Shown here one piece after another: positions 1-3,612 of a DNA stretch of 5,599 nucleotides. Source of the stretch: an uncultured Solirubrobacteraceae bacterium (GTDB lineage: Bacteria; Actinomycetota; Thermoleophilia; Solirubrobacterales; Solirubrobacteraceae); NCBI GenBank assembly GCA_902806215.1, contig CADCVT010000492.1, positions 1-5,599 of the forward strand, read 5' to 3'. The notes beneath the pieces are model-generated. The model saw only the letters and a program-made list of their open reading frames with translations, searched no databases and was not told where the DNA came from. Made by a program: the position numbers and the translations under genes. Within the stretch, counting starts at the first letter, position 1. Every line of letters begins with the position of its first letter.

Positions 1-9
1 CGATCGCGC

Positions 10-828
10 ATGGTTCACGCGACGCGAGTGCACGAGTGGACCAGAGCACAGACCTGCGCGGTTCGTCCCGTGCGCGGGCTAGCGTCTGCGCCTGCGGTGC
101 ACGTCTCCTCCGACAGACTTCCGGACCACGCGGCCCTCGCGCGGGGGGTCGCCGCCGCGCTGGCAGAGGTCTCACCCGTGCGTGCCGTCCGCGTCATCGG
201 CTCGACGGCGCGCGGAGCGCCATCGGATCACAGCGATGTCGACCTGCTCGTGGTGACGCCGGACCGACGCTCCGCCGGCGATCTGATGCGTCTGATCGAC
301 CCTGAGCTCCGCGACCCCCGGCTTTCGTTGATCGTGCGGACCGAAGAGAGCTGGCTGCGCACGGTCGACACGGGCTCGCTCTTCGCGTTGCACGTCCGGC
401 TCGAGGGACAGACCCTGCACGACCCCGACCACTGGTTGGCGATGAGTCTCGTCCGCGCCGCAGGGATCCCGCCGGACGTCCCTGGCGAGCTCGCCAGGCA
501 GCGACGGCGGCTGCGCGTCTACGACGAGCTCGATCGTCTGCACGGGCGGCATCTGTTCGCTCTGAGCGACCTCTTCAGCATCGGCAAAGCAGCCGCGATC
601 GCGCACTGCGTCGCCCACGGCGAGCCGATCTTCGTCAAGGAGCGCGCGCTTGCGCGAGCGGGCGCGCTGCGATCCGACCTCGCCTGGGCCGCACGCTCGG
701 TCGCCACGCTGGCTCCGTTCTACGAGCGCGTGCGCGGCCGGGAGGTAGGCGTGCCGTTCGAGCCTGACGGCGATGTCGCGCGGGTCGAGCGCGCGCGACG
801 TGCGGCCATGGCGCTATGCCGTGCCTGA
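10..828 (+). CDS. Small Pol-beta-superfamily nucleotidyltransferase with C-terminal helical domain
   Basis: Predicted cytosolic enzyme that would transfer a nucleotide from an NTP to a protein, RNA or small molecule; the substrate is unknown. Residues 60-83 hold the superfamily signature: G64-S65 followed by S75-D76-V77-D78 and a hydrophobic beta strand, the metal-binding DxD. A GSLFALHxRLEG stretch (122-133) resembles a segment I recall from actinobacterial nucleotidyltransferase-domain proteins. Residues about 155-240 are helical, HEPN-like in style but without a recognisable RxxxxH. The usual third carboxylate is not obvious: the expected strand reads LSLIV (105-109). At 272 residues it is larger than minimal MNT antitoxins and smaller than CBASS CD-NTases. 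The start is uncertain: the frame is open to the window edge, GTG codons at 28, 70 and 97 are alternatives, and residues 1-30 look poorly coding. Its stop lies inside or beside the next gene's start, suggesting an operon. Confidence 0.8.
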   Translation: MVHATRVHEWTRAQTCAVRPVRGLASAPAVHVSSDRLPDHAALARGVAAALAEVSPVRAVRVIGSTARGAPSDHSDVDLLVVTPDRRSAGDLMRLIDPELRDPRLSLIVRTEESWLRTVDTGSLFALHVRLEGQTLHDPDHWLAMSLVRAAGIPPDVPGELARQRRRLRVYDELDRLHGRHLFALSDLFSIGKAAAIAHCVAHGEPIFVKERALARAGALRSDLAWAARSVATLAPFYERVRGREVGVPFEPDGDVARVERARRAAMALCRA

Positions 829-1294
829 TGAGGGGCCGGTCAGCCCCGCTGTGGTCGGCTTTCTCGAGGACTACATCGCGGAGGTCGACATGGCGGACGC
901 GCTCGAGCAGACCGAGATGGATGCCGACGAGCTCCTGGTCGTCTTCTGCCGTGAGGCGTTCAACCAGTTCTTCTCGAACGTCCTGCTCCGGCCGATGCAG
1001 GCACCGTCGTCGCTCGCCGCTGAGATGGCGAACCTCCTGGCGCGGGAGCACCCCGAGTGGTCGCCGCAGCGGCGGCGGGTCGTTCGGCAGTACCAGCACT
1101 TCTGCAAGATGTACTGGGACCTTGTCGGCGAGTTCTACGGAGGCGGTACGGACACGGTTCGGCGCTTTCACTTCGAGTTCGTGCCTGCGATGCTCGACGA
1201 CCTCGTGCTCTGGGCCGCGCAGGCTCGCGAGGCTGAACTCGTCGCGCGGCTCATCCCCGCGCAGCTCGCGTACGCCAGGCTCCTGAAGGGATGA
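821..1294 (+). CDS. Unrecognised helical protein, middle gene of the nucleotidyltransferase cassette
   Basis: I do not recognise the family. From the GTG at 821 it has 157 residues, predicted mostly alpha-helical, acidic in its first third, with no signal peptide or membrane segment, so probably cytosolic. Notable features are an acidic N-terminal stretch (residues 17-37), an aromatic/charged motif YQHFCKMYWD (91-100), FHFEF (116-120) and a leucine/alanine-rich C-terminal helix. The start is not settled. ATG 773 would add 16 arginine-rich residues that read like an out-of-frame shadow and would overlap the upstream gene by 56 bases. GTG 821 overlaps it by 8 bases. ATG 890 has the best ribosome binding site (GGAGGT at 880-885) but drops 23 plausible residues. 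Context between a nucleotidyltransferase and a membrane protein suggests a partner or adaptor role; this is inference only. Codon choice clearly favours this frame over the arginine/serine-rich frame that overlaps it. Confidence 0.7.
   Translation: MPDEGPVSPAVVGFLEDYIAEVDMADALEQTEMDADELLVVFCREAFNQFFSNVLLRPMQAPSSLAAEMANLLAREHPEWSPQRRRVVRQYQHFCKMYWDLVGEFYGGGTDTVRRFHFEFVPAMLDDLVLWAAQAREAELVARLIPAQLAYARLLKG
1286..1291 (+). promoter_or_regulatory. Ribosome binding site of the membrane protein gene
   Basis: AAGGGA ends 7 bases before the GTG at 1299 and overlaps the end of the preceding coding region. It supports the GTG over the in-frame ATG at 1308, which would have only GAGG (1293-1296) at 11 bases. 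The position inside the upstream gene's end favours coupled translation. Confidence 0.5.
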
Positions 1295-1298
1295 GGCC

Positions 1299-1808
1299 GT
1301 GGCCGACATGACAGAGGAAGAGCGCGAGCAAGAGCTCGTCGCCCTGGCGAAGATCGACTACGACGCCGCCCTGCGAACCATGAGCGGCTTCGTCACCGCT
1401 GGGGGGCAGATCCGGGGCATCGGGATCGCGGCATGGACCGTTGTCTTCGGCCTCGCGGTGCGCGACGAGTCGTACGCGCTTGCCGCCCTGTCGTTCGTGG
1501 TGGTCCTGATCTTCTGGTACGCCGACGCCTACCACATGGCGCTGTACCGACGTGGGCTCTCACGGTCGATCCAGCTCGAGACGCTGCTTGACGAGTACGC
1601 CGCTCGCCTTGGCATCGATGCCGAGGATCCGCGCGCGGTCAATCGGTTTCGCGCCCGGCTCGAGAGCCACAGCTTCGGGATGCACCGCACCCTGCGGCCG
1701 ATCCGTCTACGCGATTTCGGTCGGCTGACGCCCAAGGTCGTGTTTCGGCTGATCTATCCGTCTGTGGCAGTCACGTCGCTTGTGACGGCGGTGCTCTACA
1801 TCACGTGA
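1299..1808 (+). CDS. Small integral membrane protein with TM hairpin and C-terminal TM segment (putative effector)
   Basis: A 169-residue inner-membrane protein. An acidic amphipathic helix (residues 4-30) leads into TM1 (about 39-55) and TM2 (about 58-77), separated by a very short turn (RDES). A basic cytoplasmic helical region follows (83-145), then a third hydrophobic segment (147-168) ending at the C-terminus. The end of TM2 carries FWYADAYH (72-79), and W46 lies early in TM1. This layout resembles, from memory, a family of small bacterial membrane proteins with a GW..V...ALFALA hairpin and an FW.LDxYFL motif; I cannot confirm homology here. The GTG start follows the previous stop by 4 bases and has a good ribosome binding site, so it is the last gene of the cassette. 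A membrane-disrupting effector or sensor role is inference. Its stop codon overlaps the stop of the convergent aminotransferase gene. Confidence 0.78.
   Translation: MADMTEEEREQELVALAKIDYDAALRTMSGFVTAGGQIRGIGIAAWTVVFGLAVRDESYALAALSFVVVLIFWYADAYHMALYRRGLSRSIQLETLLDEYAARLGIDAEDPRAVNRFRARLESHSFGMHRTLRPIRLRDFGRLTPKVVFRLIYPSVAVTSLVTAVLYIT
1801..1808. other. Palindrome TCACGTGA carrying both convergent stop codons
   Basis: The 8-base perfect palindrome is exactly the overlap of two tail-to-tail genes. TGA at 1806-1808 ends the membrane protein on the plus strand, and TCA at 1801-1803 is the TGA of the aminotransferase on the minus strand. There is no intergenic room for a conventional bidirectional terminator, so each transcript must run into the opposite gene before ending. 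Confidence 0.9.
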
Positions 1809-2928
1809 GCGCGCCGAGGAGCCGCTCGAGGTCGTCCTCGGTGTTCCACGCGCCGACCGAGGCGCGCAACCAGGGCGTCCCGGGCAGGTCTCGGACCGCG
1901 ACTCCCGCGGCCGACAGCCGCTCGACCGCGGCCGGCGGGTCGTCGACCTCGAACGTCACGAGCGTCGTCTCGTCGCGCGGCGCCACGGTGCGGCCCGACG
2001 CGCGGAGCATCGCGGCGAGCGCTGAGGCGAGCTCCCGCGCGCGCGTGTGGATCGCGTCCCAGCCGTAGGCTCCGAGCAGATCGAGGGCCGCGACGGCGGG
2101 CGCGGTCAGCTCGGCTCCGAGCGTCGGCGTGTCGTGACGGCGCGCCCCCGGGCGCAGCTCCCAGGTGTCGATCGGGCCGTGGGGCTCGACGAAGCTCAGG
2201 TAGGTCGGGCCGATCGCGGGGAGCCGGTCCTGCCACGCCGGCGCGACGTAGAGCATCCCCGTGCCGGTCGGCCCGCACAGCCACTTCTGGCCCGCAGCGG
2301 CGTAGAACGCGCAGCCGAGCGCGGCGACGTCGACGGGGACCGCGCCGGCACCCTGCGCGCCGTCGAGCAGCACCGGCACGTCTTCCGGCAGCGACGCGAA
2401 GGACGGCGCGAGGTCGCCTCGCTGCCAGCCGACGTGCGAGCACGCGACGAGCTTGGTCGCGGGGCCGACGGCGGACGCGAGCTCCGCGAGCGGGGCGCTG
2501 CGGATCGTCACGCCGTGCCGCTCGCGTGCCGCGACGAGCGGCCCGAGCAGGCCCGGGTGCTCCTCGTCGCTCGTGAGGATCTCGTCGCCGCGCCCGAGCT
2601 CGAGGCCCGCGACGACGCGGACGACGCCCTCGCTCGTGGAGGTCGTCAGCGCGACGTCGTCGGGCGCCGCGCCGAGGATCGCCGCGTACGCGGTGCGCAG
2701 GCGGTCGTGCAGCGCGAGCGAGCGCTCCCAGTACGGATAGCGGCGTCCCTCGGACTCCGCGAGCGAGTACACGTCGTCGAGCGCCGTGCGCGCCGCTCGC
2801 GGGAGCGGGCCGCACGTGCCGGCGTTCAGGTACGCGGTGCGCTCGAGGACGGGGAAGTGGGAGCGCAGGTCCAGCAGGGCCAGAACTCTACGAGCCGCGA
2901 GAATCTGCCCCTGGCAGATTGCTCGCAA
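1801..2928 (-). CDS. Class V aminotransferase-fold PLP-dependent enzyme
   Basis: Cytosolic PLP enzyme of fold type I, class V, 375 residues, a normal family length. Visible landmarks: the N-terminal LNAGTCGPLP (34-43) near the substrate pocket; TSTSEG (96-101) as the PLP-phosphate region; SHVGWQRG (164-171); LLDGAQGAG (187-195) with D189 expected to contact the pyridine nitrogen; K215 in AGQKWLCGP as the Schiff-base lysine; and R355 in WLRASVGAWNTEDD (353-366), the usual carboxylate-binding arginine. No cysteine sits in the loop before R355, so it is unlikely to be a SufS/NifS cysteine desulfurase. Isopenicillin-N-epimerase-like or EgtE-like C-S lyase enzymes are closer in style, but the substrate cannot be told. 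The start is odd: TTG 2928 is the only conventional candidate, has AGGGGG 8 bases upstream inside a hairpin, and no ATG/GTG/TTG follows before the conserved region. CTG near 2883-2874 is the alternative. Confidence 0.87.
   Translation of the reverse strand: MRAICQGQILAARRVLALLDLRSHFPVLERTAYLNAGTCGPLPRAARTALDDVYSLAESEGRRYPYWERSLALHDRLRTAYAAILGAAPDDVALTTSTSEGVVRVVAGLELGRGDEILTSDEEHPGLLGPLVAARERHGVTIRSAPLAELASAVGPATKLVACSHVGWQRGDLAPSFASLPEDVPVLLDGAQGAGAVPVDVAALGCAFYAAAGQKWLCGPTGTGMLYVAPAWQDRLPAIGPTYLSFVEPHGPIDTWELRPGARRHDTPTLGAELTAPAVAALDLLGAYGWDAIHTRARELASALAAMLRASGRTVAPRDETTLVTFEVDDPPAAVERLSAAGVAVRDLPGTPWLRASVGAWNTEDDLERLLGALT
2897..2926 (-). repeat. Hairpin covering the first codons of the aminotransferase reading frame
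   Basis: Arms AATCTGCC (2902-2909) and GGCAGATT (2913-2920) pair perfectly around a 3-base loop. The stem extends with GCGAG (2897-2901) and CTCGC (2922-2926) past one bulged base (2921), making 13 pairs. It begins two bases after the TTG at 2928 in the minus direction. It may be a second terminator after the rpf-like gene or a translational control element; no run of T follows it. Confidence 0.6.
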
Positions 2929-2954
2929 GGTGATCGCCCCCTGGGGCGATCACC
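2929..2954 (-). terminator. Perfect 12-bp hairpin between the rpf-like and aminotransferase genes
   Basis: GGTGATCGCCCC (2929-2940) and its exact complement (2943-2954) flank a 2-base centre. The 5' arm on the minus strand contains the stop codon of the rpf-like gene (2952-2950), and the 3' arm plus loop contains AGGGGG, the only candidate ribosome binding site for the TTG at 2928. No T-run follows, which is common for actinobacterial terminators. It can be read either as a terminator or as a stem that hides the downstream start until ribosomes reach the upstream stop; the sequence does not decide between these. Confidence 0.55.
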
Positions 2955-3483
2955 CGCACACGGGCCAGGGCGATGCTCCGGCCTTCGCGTAGAGCATCGC
3001 GGCACGCCGGTCCTGCTCGGCCTCGGGCGCCGCGGCGGGGTCGCCGCTGCCGCCGACCGACGCCCAGGTCTGCAGATCGAACTGGTACTTGCCGCGGTAC
3101 AGGCCGCCGCCGCCGATCGCGGCGGGGTTGCCGCCGGACTCACAGGCGGCGATCGCCTGGAGGTGCCCGGGGACCGCGACCGAGGGCGCGGCGACCCGCG
3201 CGCGCAGCTTCGCGTTGCGCGTCTTCAGCCGCCGGTTCGCGGTCCGCAGGTGATCGAGCGACCAGTCCTTGAGCTCGGCGCGCGTGCGCTCGACCTCGCC
3301 TCCGCGGAGCTTCGCGCGCGTGCGGTGCAGGCGCACGTGACGCTTCTGCGCCTTGGCGTGCTGGCTTGCCAGCGTCGCGACGGGCGCGACCTCGGGCAGC
3401 GCGGCCTCGACGGCGAGCGCGGGGGTGGACGGCGCGAGCGCACAGGCGGTCGCGCCCAGGATGATGGGCGTTCGGAGACGCAG
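2950..3483 (-). CDS. Secreted resuscitation-promoting-factor / transglycosylase-like protein
   Basis: Predicted exported muralytic enzyme that cleaves peptidoglycan glycan strands; Rpf proteins promote regrowth of dormant actinobacteria. Starting at the CTG at 3483 it has 177 residues. Residues 1-24 form a signal peptide (basic RLR, hydrophobic PIILGATACALA, cleavage after ALA). Residues about 25-60 form a linker, and 60-100 a charged, possibly coiled-coil helix. The Rpf domain spans about 105-177. Its hallmarks are A-C114-E115-SGGN with E115 as catalytic acid, KYQFDLQTW (about 132-140), and a terminal WPVC whose C176 should pair with C114. A conventional GTG start exists at 3336 (residue 50), but it removes the signal peptide. 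GGAGGTGA at 3497-3490 followed 6 bases later by CTG 3483 fixes the longer form; ATC 3486 is the other possibility. A stop codon at 3492-3490 prevents any start further upstream. Confidence 0.85.
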   Translation of the reverse strand: MRLRTPIILGATACALAPSTPALAVEAALPEVAPVATLASQHAKAQKRHVRLHRTRAKLRGGEVERTRAELKDWSLDHLRTANRRLKTRNAKLRARVAAPSVAVPGHLQAIAACESGGNPAAIGGGGLYRGKYQFDLQTWASVGGSGDPAAAPEAEQDRRAAMLYAKAGASPWPVCG

Positions 3484-3489
3484 GATGCG

Positions 3490-3498
3490 TCACCTCCC
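3490..3498 (-). promoter_or_regulatory. Strong ribosome binding site of the rpf-like gene
   Basis: On the minus strand the bases read GGGAGGTGA, eight consecutive matches to the usual 16S rRNA 3' end. The site lies 6 bases before CTG 3483 and 3 before ATC 3486, and decides the start in the absence of any ATG, GTG or TTG that would keep the signal peptide. Confidence 0.7.
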
Positions 3499-3542
3499 GG
3501 GGATGGCTTCCAAGGACGGGCGACCAGACAGAGGCCGCGTCG

Positions 3543-3575
3543 TGCGGAGCCGGAATCGAACCGACGGGCCCCGCA
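3543..3575 (-). other. Hairpin resembling the T-arm and 3' acceptor end of a tRNA
   Basis: On the minus strand GTCGG-TTCGATT-CCGGC (3565-3549) is a full T-arm: a 5-bp stem with one G-U pair around the canonical TTCRANN loop. It is followed by TCCGCAC where an acceptor 3' strand would lie, with no CCA. The same bases also form a 9-bp outer stem (3543-3551 with 3567-3575) whose single non-Watson-Crick pair is G-U on the minus strand but A-C on the plus strand, so any RNA role is on the minus strand. No D-arm, anticodon arm or matching 5' acceptor strand was found upstream, so this is not an intact tRNA. It may be a tRNA remnant or a structured leader of the rpf-like gene. Confidence 0.4.
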
Positions 3576-3601
3576 GCGATCTTCGACGCTAGCAGCGGTT
3601 C

Positions 3602-3607
3602 TAGGAT
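3602..3607 (+). promoter_or_regulatory. Possible -10 element or ribosome binding site before thrS
   Basis: TAGGAT fits the TANNNT -10 pattern and ends 5 bases before GTG 3613 and 8 before ATG 3616, which would give a leaderless or nearly leaderless mRNA. The same bases hold AGGA (3603-3606), a modest ribosome binding site at a workable distance. No convincing -35 hexamer at 16-18 bases was found. Confidence 0.3.
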
Positions 3608-3612
3608 GACCC

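Larger units (their letters stand above)
3484..3612. other. Divergent intergenic region between the rpf-like gene and thrS
   Basis: These 129 bases must hold the promoters of both genes. They contain the minus-strand ribosome binding site (3490-3498), a tRNA-T-arm-like hairpin (3543-3575), a second imperfect stem (3573-3578 with 3587-3593, one bulge) and, near thrS, TAGGAT at 3602-3607. No coding capacity is convincing, and no c-di-AMP (ydaO-type) riboswitch, which precedes some actinobacterial rpf genes, could be recognised. Confidence 0.6.

Noticed and set aside
816..1286. Plus-strand 156-codon frame within the middle cassette gene
   Set aside because: Ser/Arg-rich shadow composition; the frame 821-1294 has balanced, helix-forming composition and a better fit to codon bias.
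1814..1841. Inverted repeat CCGAGGA/TCCTCGG just after the membrane protein gene, a possible terminator
   Set aside because: Only 7 pairs around a 14-base loop, no T-run, and it lies in aminotransferase codons where such matches are common in GC-rich DNA.
1796..2815. Minus-strand open frame of 339 codons overlapping the aminotransferase
   Set aside because: A +1 shadow rich in Arg and Ala; the class V PLP lysine, aspartate and arginine motifs lie in the other frame.
3140..3493. Minus-strand 117-codon frame starting at GTG 3493 over the rpf-like N-terminus
   Set aside because: Its GTG overlaps the ribosome binding site and the product is arginine-rich with no signal peptide, whereas the neighbouring frame yields a textbook signal peptide and the Rpf domain.
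2047..3609. Plus-strand open frame of 520 codons
   Set aside because: It runs antisense to the aminotransferase and the rpf-like gene, whose motifs are clear. The translation is arginine-rich and low in complexity, as expected from shadow frames in very GC-rich DNA.
3484..3612. c-di-AMP (ydaO-type) riboswitch upstream of the rpf-like gene
   Set aside because: Considered because such riboswitches precede some actinobacterial rpf genes, but the conserved core segments could not be found and the leader is short.
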